Notes: a model not told the origin generated them from the letters alone. Positions 10,334-20,427 are shown, counted from the stretch's first letter. The stretch is 64,000 nucleotides of DNA from Zelonia costaricensis (GCA_030849075.1 JASAOO010003538.1:39922-103921), one strand, 5' to 3'. Numbers and translations: made by a program.

Positions 10334-11061
10334 AGCGCTGTTGATTCCCTCCACGTGTGCGTGTGTGAGGGATGGAGGGGGAGAGAGAGTATGCCTGTCA
10401 CGTTCCACAGCAGGCCGGCGCACCAAGTCGCATATCCGTTCACACAAACACACACACACCGGACAGTCGCGCGTCCACTCAACGAGGCACCGACGTCTCG
10501 AGCACGAACGACTGCGCGTGTACTTGCGGTAACATCACAGTAACACACTCGAAGCAACAAGGACACACCGTGGCGGGCGCAGGGACCTCAGACGCCGCGT
10601 TAGCTGCGAGAGGGCCGACTGCTCCAGTGGTCGGTGCGCACGCAGGTATCGAGTGTGCAGCGCCAACTGACTAGCCTCAGCGGGTGCGCTTCAGCGCCTC
10701 GCGTCCGCCAGCGCGAGCACCTGCGCTCGCTCGCAGCTGTTGTGAAGGCGGACCAGAAGGAGGGGAGGGGGAGGGGCTTGCGAGAGGCCTGAGACGGAAC
10801 GCGAGGCACGCGAACACCTTCAACACCCCCTCTGCAGAACCGCCGCGGTGAAGCAGTCAGGGAAGTGTGTGCTTACGTACGGGCGTGCGCCTCCCCATTC
10901 GTGCCTCCCCTCCACCTTAAAACTCGTCCCTCTCACTACCTTGCGCTCCCTCATGCCCTCTCGTGTCTGTGCCAGCCGCCGCACCTTTCTTCCCTTCGCT
11001 CTATCGCCGTGTCTTTTCACTCGTTCTACCCTCCCCTCCCCCCTCCCCCGCACAGACCAGC
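10334..11061. other. Intergenic region with strong pyrimidine tract
   Basis: No gene seen. G/A-rich sequence at 10740-10800 is followed by C/T-rich DNA from about 10890 and the acceptor-like tract ending at 11055. Confidence 0.6.
11012..11055 (+). promoter_or_regulatory. Probable trans-splice acceptor
   Basis: A long C/T tract ends in CACAG only 6 bases before the ATG at 11062. This fixes the start of the PNKP gene and implies a very short 5' UTR if used. Confidence 0.65.
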
Positions 11062-12594
11062 ATGTCAAGCACACGTAAGCGGGCACGCAGTCCGGCGGCG
11101 ACGGCCACCGCATCTGCCATGTTGCGGCGCGACGAGGAGTGGGAGAAGGTGGACGGTGGAGCAGTGTTGCTGCTTCCGCCCACCGCCGACATTGTCTCGT
11201 CGCTCCTGCACGTCCAGGGCGATGGCAGGGGCGTGGTGAAGGTGGCGGCCTTCGACATGGATGACACGCTCATCAAGCCCGCGTCCGGTAGTGTCTTTCC
11301 CAAGGACGACCCGGCGGACTGGGTGTGGGTGCACCCAAACGTGTGCGGCCACCTGCAGCACCTGCACGCGCAGGGCTTCTTGATCGTGCTCATCAGCAAC
11401 CAGATGGGCATCAGCAAGGGTTCGTCGTGGAACACCGCCAAGGCCGACGCCGTCACGGGCAAGGTGGTGCGACTGAGTGCAGCGTGCGGCGTGCCGCTGT
11501 GCGCGTGTGTGGCGACGCGTGACGACGCGTGGCGCAAGCCGAGTCCGCGCCTGTGGACGCTGCTGGAGGAGCGCATTCGCGCCTTCGCCTTGCTGCCCGG
11601 CACGGCAGCCAGCGGCACTCACAGGCCGGCGCCAGCAGTGGAGTGCGAGGCCTACTCGTTCTATGTCGGCGACGCGGCCGGCCGGCGTGCCGCGACGCTG
11701 GCGGGCCGCAAGAAGGACTTCAGCAGCTCCGACCGGCAATTTGCGTACAACACGCAGCTGCCTTTCTTCACACCTGAGCAGTTCTTCCTCCAGCCCGCGG
11801 CTGGCATCTTCCAGGCGGACAACGCCGCCACGCGCGTCAGCGCCACCGCCGGACCAGCAGCGAGTGCATCTGTGCGGCTGAGCGATGCGATGCTGCGGCT
11901 GATGCACACCTCGCTGGAGTCCACGCCGGACGTGAGCTGGGGGGACGTGAGCCCAGCAGAGCTGCAGCGGCTGCCGCGGCAGTACGCCGGTGCGACGGTG
12001 CGGGTGGTGACGGCGGCGTCAGTGAACACCGTCGTGCTGCCGTCTGCCGCTCCCCTCTTTGCGCTGCGCGACACGCAGGAGATGATTCTGTTTGTGGGCT
12101 ATCCTGGCGCCGGCAAGTCCACTTTCTACGAGCGGCACCTTCAACCGTACGGCTACGCGCACGTCAACCGCGACTCCCTCCAGACCCGGGCTAAGTGCCT
12201 GAAGGCGGCGGCCGAGCACTGGACGAGCGGCCGCAGCGTCGTGGTGGACAACACGAACCCCGCCGCCGCGGACCGGCAGGAGTTCATCGACGTCGTGCGG
12301 CAGCGGGTGGCTGCAACGGCGAAGTCGCCGTCAGCGCCGCTTCCAGTGCGCATCTTCGCCTTCACGCACACGCGCGAGTTGGCGCAGCACATGAACCGGG
12401 TGCGGGCGCAGTCGCAGGGCGGCACGCGTGTGCCGGCCATCGCCTACAACCTGTACCAGTCGCGCCTTGTGCGGCCGTCGACGCCGGCAGAGGTGGCGGC
12501 GCTGGGGATCGAGGCGGTGTGGGAGGTGCCTGCGGTGGCTTGCTTTGACGGCCTGCCCGCGCCAACAGAGCGCCTCTTCTACCAGCTGACGTGA
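11062..12594 (+). CDS. PNKP: Polynucleotide kinase 3'-phosphatase (DNA-end repair)
   Basis: Predicted 510-residue bifunctional enzyme that removes 3'-phosphates and adds 5'-phosphates at DNA strand breaks. The HAD-type phosphatase domain carries D65-M-D67-D-T69 (nucleophile and general acid), S112-N113 in ISNQMGISKG, the Lys of RKPSP (K159), and YVGDAAGR at 201-208. RKKDFSSSDRQFA follows, which closely matches the PNKP family. The kinase domain has a textbook P-loop, GYPGAGKST at 346-354, and a VNRD motif. The FHA domain found at the N-terminus of animal PNKP is absent; instead there is a short basic stretch (KRAR) that could be a nuclear signal. About 100 residues without obvious motifs (about 250-340) separate the two domains. 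Nuclear and possibly mitochondrial DNA repair is expected from the family. Confidence 0.95.
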   Translation: MSSTRKRARSPAATATASAMLRRDEEWEKVDGGAVLLLPPTADIVSSLLHVQGDGRGVVKVAAFDMDDTLIKPASGSVFPKDDPADWVWVHPNVCGHLQHLHAQGFLIVLISNQMGISKGSSWNTAKADAVTGKVVRLSAACGVPLCACVATRDDAWRKPSPRLWTLLEERIRAFALLPGTAASGTHRPAPAVECEAYSFYVGDAAGRRAATLAGRKKDFSSSDRQFAYNTQLPFFTPEQFFLQPAAGIFQADNAATRVSATAGPAASASVRLSDAMLRLMHTSLESTPDVSWGDVSPAELQRLPRQYAGATVRVVTAASVNTVVLPSAAPLFALRDTQEMILFVGYPGAGKSTFYERHLQPYGYAHVNRDSLQTRAKCLKAAAEHWTSGRSVVVDNTNPAAADRQEFIDVVRQRVAATAKSPSAPLPVRIFAFTHTRELAQHMNRVRAQSQGGTRVPAIAYNLYQSRLVRPSTPAEVAALGIEAVWEVPAVACFDGLPAPTERLFYQLT

Positions 12595-13182
12595 GGAGAG
12601 GGTGGCGTGGGGCTGCGTGCTGGGCGGCACCCCCGTGCTTGCCCAGGCACTTGCCGTCCCCCATCGAGTCGCCGGCGACACGCCAAGGGGGTGCCGCTCC
12701 CACTCCTCCCCTTCCACCCGGTGCCTCTTATCACCTGACACGCGCTTGGTGCGGTGTAGTAATCAAATCCCTTCACTTTCGCTTCGTCGCACCTTCTTAT
12801 CGGACCTGTGGCCGTCAACTACTTCCGCTGCGTGTGCGAGTGTGTGGTGACTCCTCAACCGCGAATGGGGGGGGGGGCGGCGAGGGATGTCTGATTGCTG
12901 TTGCTTCCACCAGCGCGCCACCCTCGCAGCGGTGCGGTTGCGTGTCTGTGGGTGTCTGCGCGCGTCTCCCTCTCTCCCACCGCCCTTTCTGCAAGGCCTG
13001 CGACGACTACGCTGCCCTTCCCTCCCCTCCCCCCCCCCCACACACACACGCCGCCGCACATCGGCCAGCAAAGTGCCCGCCGCCTCCTCTCTGTGTGTGT
13101 GTCCTCTATCACGCACTACACCCGCCACACTCCACCACCCTCACCCGTCCTCTTCTCCTTCGCCTCTCTCTCCACCGCAGCC
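12595..13182. other. Intergenic region with C/G runs
   Basis: No gene seen. There is a G run near 12867-12876, C runs near 13028-13039, and the acceptor-like tract ending at 13180. Confidence 0.55.
13149..13180 (+). promoter_or_regulatory. Probable trans-splice acceptor adjoining the start codon
   Basis: C/T tract ending in CGCAG, just two bases before the ATG at 13183. If used, the spliced leader would sit almost directly on the start codon; an acceptor further upstream is the alternative. Confidence 0.5.
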
Positions 13183-14082
13183 ATGCGCGTCGGCTACATC
13201 GGTCTGGGCCTCATGGGCAAGTCCATGGCGGCCAACATCCTCAAGGCAGGCTTCCCCCTGAGCGTCTGGAACCGCACGGCGGCCAAGTGCGACGACCTGG
13301 TTGCCGCCGGCGCCACCGCCTGCGCGACCCCCGCCGAGGTGGCCGCCGCATCGGACGTCGTCTTCACGAACTTGTCAGACTCCCCCGACGTGATGAAGGT
13401 CGTCTTCGGGGACGCCGGCGTCGCGGCTGGCCTTCGCGCCGGCGCCATCTTCGTGGACAACAGCACAATCAAGCCGTCCGCCGCGCAGGAGATCGCGCGG
13501 CGGCTGTGGGCCGAGAAGCAGGTGCGTGCGCTGGACGCCCCCGTGTCGGGCGGCGACCTCGGTGCCCGCAACGGCACGCTCACCATCATGGTCGGCGGCG
13601 ACGCGGCGGCGCTGGAGACGGTGATGCCGGTGCTGCTGGCGATGGGCAAGAGGGTGACGCACATTGGGGACTGCGGGGCGGGGCAGGTGTGCAAGGCGGC
13701 AAACCAGATCATGGTCGCGGCGCAGATGGCCGCCATGGGCGAGATCCTCGTCTTTGCGGAGAAGTGCGGCGTGTCGGCGTCGAAGGTGGTCGAGGCAATC
13801 AAGGGCGGTGCGGCGCAGTGCTGGACACTCGACGTGAAGCCGGACCGCCTCTTCGCCGGCAACCGCCAGCCCGGCTTCAAGGCGGCACTGCAGAGCAAGG
13901 ACATGGGCATCGTCACGGACTCGGCGAAGGAGTTCAACGCTCCGCTGCCCCTCACGACCGTGACAGCGCAGCTGTTCCGTGACATGGTCGAGCACGGTGA
14001 CGGCGAGCTGGACAACGCGGCGGTGGTCAGCGTGCTGGAGCGGATGGCCAACATCCACATTGCCGAGCCGCACAAGGAGTGA
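13183..14082 (+). CDS. Beta-hydroxyacid dehydrogenase (2-hydroxy-3-oxopropionate reductase-like)
   Basis: Predicted 299-residue NAD(P)-dependent oxidoreductase of the 3-hydroxyisobutyrate / tartronate-semialdehyde reductase family, at the family's usual length. The Rossmann motif is G4-Y-I-G-L-G-L-M-G12, followed by VWNR, where the arginine after the second strand may favour NADP. The substrate-binding motif is D118-A-P-V-S-G-G124, and the catalytic lysine is K171 in GQVCKAANQ. The end has no obvious PTS1 (it closes in HKE), and there is no presequence because the Rossmann fold begins at residue 3, so a cytosolic enzyme is likely. The frame is open upstream to 12895 but only as pyrimidine-rich DNA. 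The exact substrate (tartronate semialdehyde, succinic semialdehyde or hydroxyisobutyrate) cannot be told from sequence. Confidence 0.95.
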   Translation: MRVGYIGLGLMGKSMAANILKAGFPLSVWNRTAAKCDDLVAAGATACATPAEVAAASDVVFTNLSDSPDVMKVVFGDAGVAAGLRAGAIFVDNSTIKPSAAQEIARRLWAEKQVRALDAPVSGGDLGARNGTLTIMVGGDAAALETVMPVLLAMGKRVTHIGDCGAGQVCKAANQIMVAAQMAAMGEILVFAEKCGVSASKVVEAIKGGAAQCWTLDVKPDRLFAGNRQPGFKAALQSKDMGIVTDSAKEFNAPLPLTTVTAQLFRDMVEHGDGELDNAAVVSVLERMANIHIAEPHKE

Positions 14083-15036
14083 AGAGGGAGGACGGTAGGG
14101 ATGGGTAGGTGGAGAGGCGACGGCTCAGTGGAGGGCGTGCGTGCCGAGGGGGTGCGAGGGGGACGCATCGATGTTCCGCTCGCCCGGCGGCCGCACGTGC
14201 AGCGTGTGTCAGCTTGCGTTGCCCGCCATCCTGCCGTCTCCGTCGTGCGTCACCCAAACTCTCCCGCACACCGGTTGTGCTTTTGGCACTGCAGACCCGC
14301 ATGAGTTTTCTATCGACGCTGCGACAGCGATCTACGACACTCAGCGTGTGGCACGTCTACACGAACGCGATCGGGGCAGCTTCACACGAAACGGGAGGTG
14401 ACGTGGTCGGCGATGCGGCAGCGGCCAACTCTAGGAGGGGAAAGGAGTGCCAACAGTCCTTTACCCTTCCCCCTCCCCCCGCACGTGCGTGCTGCCGTTG
14501 CGTTCGCCTCTTTAGCGTCTGTGCCCGTGCGGCAATGTCCCCATTCAGCAGCACGTGACACCCACATGAATTACACAAAGCAAAATCGAGAGAAGCGAAG
14601 CGCGGTCAACTGCCGTGGTCGCTGCTTGGGGAGTAGTGGCGAGAAAGAGGCGCGGCCGCCTGCGTGAGGGGAGGGGTGGGGGGAGGGGGTAGGGATGCGC
14701 ACTGCACGTGCTGCCGTGCCCACCGGGCGTGCCTCGGCTGTGTGCGAAAGGACCTGAGTACTTGTCAGAAGTGCTAAGGGGCTGTGCGCAAGCAGCGTTC
14801 TGTTCGATTCTCGTGTCGGCACGCGCATGTCGTACCGTGCACGCAAAGGCGCGTCAGCCTCGCAACCAGACCGTGGTGTTGCGTGTTCTCGTACTCCCGT
14901 TGCCCTATCGTTGTCCTGTTCCACCCTTTCAGGGCTGCTTCCCACACACGTGATTGAGCCGCCGCCTATCGCCTCTGTCTGAGCGCCTCTCCACACCCCG
15001 CTCGGCTTCTCCTCTCTCCTCGCACAAGGATGCGCG
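14083..15036. other. Intergenic region with G-rich run
   Basis: No gene seen. A G-rich run at 14666-14694 could fold as a G-quadruplex. C/T tracts end in AG at 14931-14932 and at 15027-15028. Confidence 0.55.
15006..15028 (+). promoter_or_regulatory. Probable trans-splice acceptor, followed at once by an upstream ATG
   Basis: C/T tract ending in CACAAG, 8 bases before the ATG at 15037. An out-of-frame ATG lies at 15030, inside the predicted leader. Confidence 0.5.
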
Positions 15037-16239
15037 ATGTCCCACACACCCGCACCACCTTCAGCTTCGCCACCGAGCAGCGGCACCGCGGCCGCCGACG
15101 CCGACGCCCTGCAGGCGCTCGGGGTCTTTCTGCCCACTGACCTGCGCGCGCTCGCGGACACGCACATCAAGGAGGCCACCGAGCTCTTCACGAACGACCG
15201 GCACTACGAGGTGGTGCACAAGATCGAGGTCGTCCTGCATGCCTGCAAGCGGGCGCTGCGAAGCTCGTTGCTGCTGGTGGAGCCGCCCGCTGCCGACAGC
15301 ATCGACCCCGTCGCGTGTGACGCCGAAGCTGACGCGTCCGTGAAGCGGCTGCCGACGACGCTGGCGGTGACCCTCTTCCAGCGTGTGCTGGAGGGCTCGG
15401 AGCTCTATCAAGCCGCCCGGCGCCGTGCCCGCATCTGCGACGACTTGACGCGCGAGATCTGCGATGACAGCGGGTGGCGCCTCGTCAGCGACCACGGCGA
15501 CGGCGACGGCACGTACTACCGCTACGACACCGCCAACGACGCGCACTACTTCAAGGTGCGTGGGACGGTGCAGGTGAGTGTGCTGTACGTGTGCAGCATC
15601 CTCATGGAGCTCGACCTGTACTCCCAGTGGTTCCCCTTCTGCCGCACTTCGCTCAGCCAGGGCGAAATCTCGCGCTTCTTCCGGTCGGCCTACATGCTCG
15701 TCGGGGCGCCGTGGCCGTTCGCGTCGCGTGACGTCTTCATGCTGGGCATGGGCGTAGACGACCTCGAGGCGCGCGATCGTATTGTGATTGTGGCGCACAG
15801 CGTGCCGTTCGCCGGCGACGCGCCGCGCAAGACGGCGTCGGGGCCGCCGTCGCTCGCCCCGGACGGGATTCCTGCGGCCGTCACGGCGCCGAGCCGCAAC
15901 AAGAGCAGCGTCGTCTGCGACATCATCTTCACCGGCTTCGAGGTCAAGATGCGTACGCCGACGGAGACGCGGCTGTCCTTCATCATTTCCGTAGATCCGA
16001 AGGTGCCGAACATCCCGCAGAGCGCGCTGAACTGGATGTCGGGCAAGGTGATGTGGCAGATGCTCACCAGCATGGAGGCGGCAGCGAAGCGGGCGATGCG
16101 GCCTAACAGCAAGTACTTCGAGCGCCGCCGTCAGCGCCCCGATGTGTACGAACTTCTGCGGTATCGCTACAACGATATGCTGCGCCGCAAGTTCTCCGCC
16201 GAGGCGTACGCGGCCCACGCCCTGCCATCGGATTACTAA
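15037..16239 (+). CDS. START-like lipid-binding domain protein
   Basis: Predicted 400-residue protein. Residues about 20-65 are helical (HIKEATELFTNDRHYEVVHKIE), resembling a MIT/TPR-like helical hairpin. From about residue 145 to the end it resembles a START domain: WRLVSDHGDGDGTYYRYD, a strand pair around YFKVRGTVQVSV, LDLYSQWFPFCRTS, PWPFASRDVF and the long final helix near WQMLTSMEAAAKRAM. START domains bind lipids or sterols in a deep pocket and often carry them between membranes. There is no signal peptide or membrane segment. The ATG at 15037 is preceded seven bases upstream by an out-of-frame ATG (15030) opening a 36-codon frame that overlaps this gene. The fold assignment is from pattern recognition and the ligand is unknown. 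Confidence 0.85.
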   Translation: MSHTPAPPSASPPSSGTAAADADALQALGVFLPTDLRALADTHIKEATELFTNDRHYEVVHKIEVVLHACKRALRSSLLLVEPPAADSIDPVACDAEADASVKRLPTTLAVTLFQRVLEGSELYQAARRRARICDDLTREICDDSGWRLVSDHGDGDGTYYRYDTANDAHYFKVRGTVQVSVLYVCSILMELDLYSQWFPFCRTSLSQGEISRFFRSAYMLVGAPWPFASRDVFMLGMGVDDLEARDRIVIVAHSVPFAGDAPRKTASGPPSLAPDGIPAAVTAPSRNKSSVVCDIIFTGFEVKMRTPTETRLSFIISVDPKVPNIPQSALNWMSGKVMWQMLTSMEAAAKRAMRPNSKYFERRRQRPDVYELLRYRYNDMLRRKFSAEAYAAHALPSDY

Positions 16240-16341
16240 GGTGGCCGCCCGATCCCTTTCATCTCCAGGTGGAAGGGGAGGGGGTGGGGGAGGGAGGCTG
16301 GACGCGATGCTGCCCGTGCGAGAGGGAGTAAGAAGCTCCGC

Positions 16342-16381
16342 CCACCACCGCCGCCGCCGCTGCTGCTGCTGCTGCTACTGC
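16342..16381 (+). repeat. CCR/CTG triplet repeat
   Basis: CCACCACCG grades into CCG then CTG units over about 40 bases, in non-coding DNA downstream of the START gene. Confidence 0.85.
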
Positions 16382-16494
16382 TTTCCCCATCAACTCCGTC
16401 AGCTGCTCCTGCTGTTGTGCCACGTCTTTGGCTTTCCTTCTAGCGACCTTGCTTCGACTCCGTCCACTCCAGCGTGCTGTGCTCGTGTGCTGAC

Positions 16495-16517
16495 GTGTGT
16501 GTGTGTGTGTGTGTGTG
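16495..16517 (+). repeat. (GT)n microsatellite
   Basis: Uninterrupted GT dinucleotides over about 23 bases in the gap after the START gene. Confidence 0.9.
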
Positions 16518-17010
16518 CCGTCACGTGTGGCCGACACATGCACCCCTCCCCTTGCGAACAAGAACAAGGGTCGAAGGGCGCTACAGCGCGGCCCGCGCCT
16601 GCAGTCGTCTCGAGCCTTGAACCGCCACCCCCCCTGGCACACGTCCGAGCACGCACGGGGGAGGAGAGCTCGAGGGAGCTCCGTCTCCTCGCTCTGACAC
16701 CCACCCGGGCACGCAACTCGATGCGCCAAGCTGCACGCTGGTAGAGCTTTGCAAGGTCCGGCGCATGAAGCCTTGAGCCCAGCTGTCGATGTCACTTCAG
16801 CCGGCCCACTCGAAGGCCTCCTGCCACCGTCACCACCTCTTTCCTCCGCCTGCACGCCTGCACACGCACACGCTGACTCAAGAATCGACACACACACACA
16901 CACACACAGACAGTGCCTTACCTGCTCTACCGCAAAGGGCGCTCCCCTTCGCCCTACTTCCACAGGGCTGAGTGGCCCCTCCTCGCCTTCCGCTTCCTTC
17001 TCTCGCGATC

Positions 17011-18876
17011 ATGTCCGCCGCCGCGCAGTGGTTCGCGGCGCAGCTGCACGAGTCGGACTGCGCCAGCGTCAAGCTGCGGTATGTGGAGTGGCACGCCGAG
17101 GACCGCGGCGTGCCCTTTGTGCAAGAAGACCCCCTCCAGTGCGTTGCGGCTGGCGAGGCCGGCTGGACGGTGGCGGCGCTGCTGTGGCGCACCCGTCTGG
17201 TGGCGCTCGACGAGCGCACGTTGTGGGAGTGCATCGCACCTGACATGATCGCCACGCGCCTACACACCGCCGTTGATCCGTGGAATGAGCAGCTCGCGGT
17301 GAAACTCGCGTTCCGCTTTCTCGAGGCGCAGGGCGGGTGCACGCCGCTGGACGCCGCGGAGTCCGCCTCATTGGCAGCGCTGCGTGCAGAGCTGGACGCC
17401 TACGCGGCGGTCACCATCAAGCCGCAGGGTAGCGCCACAGTAGAGTGCGGCGCCAGCAGCAGCGCGGCTCAGACCGACTCCTGGTCGGACCGCGTCGCCT
17501 TCATCCCTATGGCGGCCGACAACGACTTCAGCGAGGGCTCGCTGTGCTGCACCGGCCCCGTGCCGAGTTGCGGGACGCTGCTGCGCGTGCCTCGGACGGA
17601 GATGTTCTTCCGTGAGACGGTGATGCAGCACTGTGCGCTGGGCCGCGCCCTGGACACGGACCCGGCACTCGAGGCGCTGTCCACAAGCGAGGAGGCGGTG
17701 CTCGTCCTCTGCCTCGTCTACGAGCGCTTCCTCGTCGGCGTTGAGCACTCGCACTGGCGGCGTCTCCTGACGCACTGCCCGGTGCGGTACCCCACCGTGC
17801 CCACGACGTGGGAGCTCTGTGACTTGACGGAGCTGGACGGGCTCGACATGCTGGACGACATTCTCGCGAAGCGCGCACAGCTGCAGACCTTCGCGACACA
17901 GCTCGAGGAAGCCCTGCTGCCGCTGCTCCATCGCGCGCTCGTCTCGGCAAGCAGCGATGCGGACGCGGTGCCGTCGCTGGAGGCGCTGGCGGACGCTTTC
18001 ACGTGGGAGCGCCTCGTGTGGGCGCAGTCCACCTTCGACTCGCGCGCCTTCAACCTCAACGTCGATGGCACCGTCGTCATGGCCCTCGTGCCGCTGGCGG
18101 ACATGATCAACCATGGCAACCGCACCGACGTGCTGGTGCGCAAGGTGGAGGCGGATGGAGGGCCCTTCACGATGCAGGTTGGCGCGGCGCTGACGGCGGC
18201 CGATGTTGGGCGGGAGCTGTGGATGAGCTACGGCCCGCTGCAGAACTGGGAGCTGCTCCAGCACTACGGCTTCGTGCTGAGTACCGACAACACGCACGAC
18301 AAGCTTCCCTTCCCCATCGCCCTCCCCGAGGCGTCCGCCACGGCAACGGTGGCGGACGCCGCGCTTGACGAGGACGCCGGCTGGGAGGAACGGCGGCTGG
18401 CGCTGATGCGGCGCTATGCGCTTGGCCTGCCTGGCCGCTGCTGGGTGCCACACGGCGGGACCCCGCCAGCGGCGCTGCTCGCGCTGCTTCGCGTGCAGCT
18501 CGCGCAGGCGGAGGAGTTCGATGTGATGGAGCGGCGCCGGTGGGGGCCCTTTGGGACGCTGTCGATGGAGACGGAGGCCGCTGTGGTGGCTGCTGTGGCG
18601 TCGACCGTGCAGTCCATCCTCGATTCCTTTCCCACGACGCTGGCGGAGGACGAGGAGGCGCTAGCGGAGGTCGACAGCGACCGCGCTGCGTCCTCGGGGG
18701 AGGGTGCGCTGGATGACGGGGAAGATGAGGAAGGGGAAGAGGCGGAGGACGTGGGTGCGCTGACCAACTACGTCCTCTGTTTGCGGCTCCGCGTGGCACT
18801 GAAGCGCATCGGCGCCCGCTGCCTCGACTGGTGCGCGCGGCATCGCAGCGGCGGCGAGGAGATGGACGTTGCGTGA
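17011..18876 (+). CDS. SET-domain protein methyltransferase (SETD3/SETD6/RuBisCO LSMT-like)
   Basis: Predicted 621-residue protein. The SET signature is split as in the plant RuBisCO methyltransferase class: an upstream region about 95-345, then RAFNLN and ALVPLADMINHGN with N367-H368, then ELWMSYGPLQN with catalytic-type Y407, then ELLQHYGFVL. These residues form the SAM and lysine pockets in the family. The C-terminal part (about 445-600) is helical with an acidic insertion near 545-590 and would correspond to the substrate-binding lobe. Known family members methylate lysine or histidine on non-histone proteins such as actin, ribosomal proteins and NF-kB; the target here is unknown. The chosen ATG follows a pyrimidine tract; the frame continues upstream only to a GTG. 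Confidence 0.9.
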   Translation: MSAAAQWFAAQLHESDCASVKLRYVEWHAEDRGVPFVQEDPLQCVAAGEAGWTVAALLWRTRLVALDERTLWECIAPDMIATRLHTAVDPWNEQLAVKLAFRFLEAQGGCTPLDAAESASLAALRAELDAYAAVTIKPQGSATVECGASSSAAQTDSWSDRVAFIPMAADNDFSEGSLCCTGPVPSCGTLLRVPRTEMFFRETVMQHCALGRALDTDPALEALSTSEEAVLVLCLVYERFLVGVEHSHWRRLLTHCPVRYPTVPTTWELCDLTELDGLDMLDDILAKRAQLQTFATQLEEALLPLLHRALVSASSDADAVPSLEALADAFTWERLVWAQSTFDSRAFNLNVDGTVVMALVPLADMINHGNRTDVLVRKVEADGGPFTMQVGAALTAADVGRELWMSYGPLQNWELLQHYGFVLSTDNTHDKLPFPIALPEASATATVADAALDEDAGWEERRLALMRRYALGLPGRCWVPHGGTPPAALLALLRVQLAQAEEFDVMERRRWGPFGTLSMETEAAVVAAVASTVQSILDSFPTTLAEDEEALAEVDSDRAASSGEGALDDGEDEEGEEAEDVGALTNYVLCLRLRVALKRIGARCLDWCARHRSGGEEMDVA

Positions 18877-20427
18877 AGGAAGAGACCGGCCCTCCTCCCC
18901 TCGCCAGAAACCGCTGCGCGCGTGCCCGCGTGGCCGAGTCAGCGCGGTTGGCCGCGTTCGCAAGCGGCAGCACCGCTGACTCACTTTAAAGCCATCGGTT
19001 AAGGAACTCGGTGTTCCGTTGAACAAAGGAAAGTAAAAGCAACATACAGGTGGCACCCGTCGCACCAACACTGCCGTGGATGCGTACGACCCGACCGTGC
19101 AACAACAAACGCAAGCTTCAGTGGAATTGGTTGATTAGCCACTCAGCACACCGCACATCACTTCTCGAACGGTGTTCCGGCGTTGCCTGAGCCTTCGTGC
19201 GGGACGTCCACCTCCTCCCTCCCTTTCGGGAAAAAAAAACTGCGCATTCTCACGCGTACTGCGCCGTGCCGCTCGCGCACACGTGAGCCGCATTCTGCCC
19301 AGAGCTCTCAGTGTCGCCGCTGGTACCCCAGGGCCCGCACGCGGCTGAACTCTACCCCATCACGTCTTGTCCGCCCCCACCTCGTATTCTTCTCGCTCGG
19401 CTGTCCGACTCCACCTCCACACGCATGTGCACAAACGCGTCAGTGCGCCTGTGTCCTTCCACGCGGTGGCTACTGCATCGGCTGCTGCTCGTTTGCGCCA
19501 CTCGCACTTGAGTCCCCATCTTTCTCGTTTCGCTCCTTCACCCACACTCACGTAAACATAACCCCCGTCTCGAGCGCGGCCTGCTCACGCGATTACGCGC
19601 CTCGTCAACTTAACGGCGCCTCCCCCCTCCCTCCGCCCCGCCCCGCTCCGCTTGTGAATTCACCAACCGCTTTCTCCTTTACGCTTCCTCCATCTCTCTG
19701 ACGCCCTCGGCGTGGTTGCCGCTCTTCTGCGAGGTGCCTTTTCTCGCTCACTGCGGCCCCTTTTTATATTGGCCGCCAGATCGACGTTGCCGTCGCCGCG
19801 GTGCACGGGTTGGTTCGCATCTTGCTGGGTCGCGCGCTACAGACGCCGCGCACGCACGCGCAGTCGTTCATCTGCAGCGCGTGTGTCTCTTGCATCCGAC
19901 GCACTCGACGCACTCGCACACTCTCCCTCTCTCTCTCTGACGCACTCTCACTCACCCTCTTCCGCACAACTGCCCGCTCCCCTCCAAACGCACACGCGTA
20001 GGGAAAGAGTACGCAGCTGCCGGCGTGCACGCCGCTCTCACGCCTTCGCTTTCTTGTCCCTCCCGCCGCATTTGTTGGCACTCCGTCACGCGCGTGCGTC
20101 TTTCGCGGGCGTCGCCCTCTTCACATTCCGCCATCACACGTCGACGCCTCCCCGCACCCTAACGTGTGTTTCCCGGTCTATTGGTGTATGCGGCAGGTGT
20201 GGCCGCCGTCCTCTTTTTGCCCCCTCTCCCCCACAAGTTGCCGCTGCCTCCACCTTGCACACGCGCGCAGGCGCCGCTAACACACAACCTCTGCGCTAAA
20301 CGCACGCTGGTGCCTTAAGTGTGTGTCTGTCCGTTTGCCCGCGTGTCTGCGTGTCTGCGTGTGTGTGTGCTCATCTCTGTGTTTTCCTGGTACTCCCTTT
20401 GTGCGCTTTGTGCAACGCGCCGTCCCG
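18877..20427. other. Long intergenic region with a structured hairpin
   Basis: No credible gene across 1.55 kb. It contains an inverted repeat at 18936-18982, an A run near 19231-19239, and several C/T blocks. The tract ending in CACAAG at 20236-20237 is the best splice-acceptor candidate for the LRR gene at 20428. Confidence 0.55.
18936..18982 (+). other. Two-step hairpin (inverted repeat) in probable 3' UTR
   Basis: GAGTCAGCG (18936-18944) pairs perfectly with CGCTGACTC (18974-18982). Inside, GCCGC (18951-18955) pairs with GCGGC (18964-18968) around an 8-base loop. It starts 60 bases after the SET gene stop. It could be an RNA element of the 3' UTR; function unknown. Confidence 0.6.

Larger units (their letters stand above)
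16240..17010. other. Intergenic region with CCG/CTG, GT and CA repeats
   Basis: No gene seen. It holds triplet repeats at 16342-16381, (GT)n at 16495-16517 and (CA)n near 16889-16907. A C/T-rich stretch ending in CACAG at 16964-16965, 46 bases before the next ATG, is a likely splice acceptor. Confidence 0.6.

Noticed and set aside
9113..10459. 448-codon minus-strand frame
   Set aside because: Antisense shadow of the SAM-domain gene with low-complexity translation.
14791..14802. GTTCGATTC resembling a tRNA B box
   Set aside because: No matching A box, acceptor stem or T stem could be built around it.
16972..17010. Upstream start of the SET gene at a GTG
   Set aside because: Nuclear eukaryotic genes start at ATG; the first in-frame ATG is at 17011.
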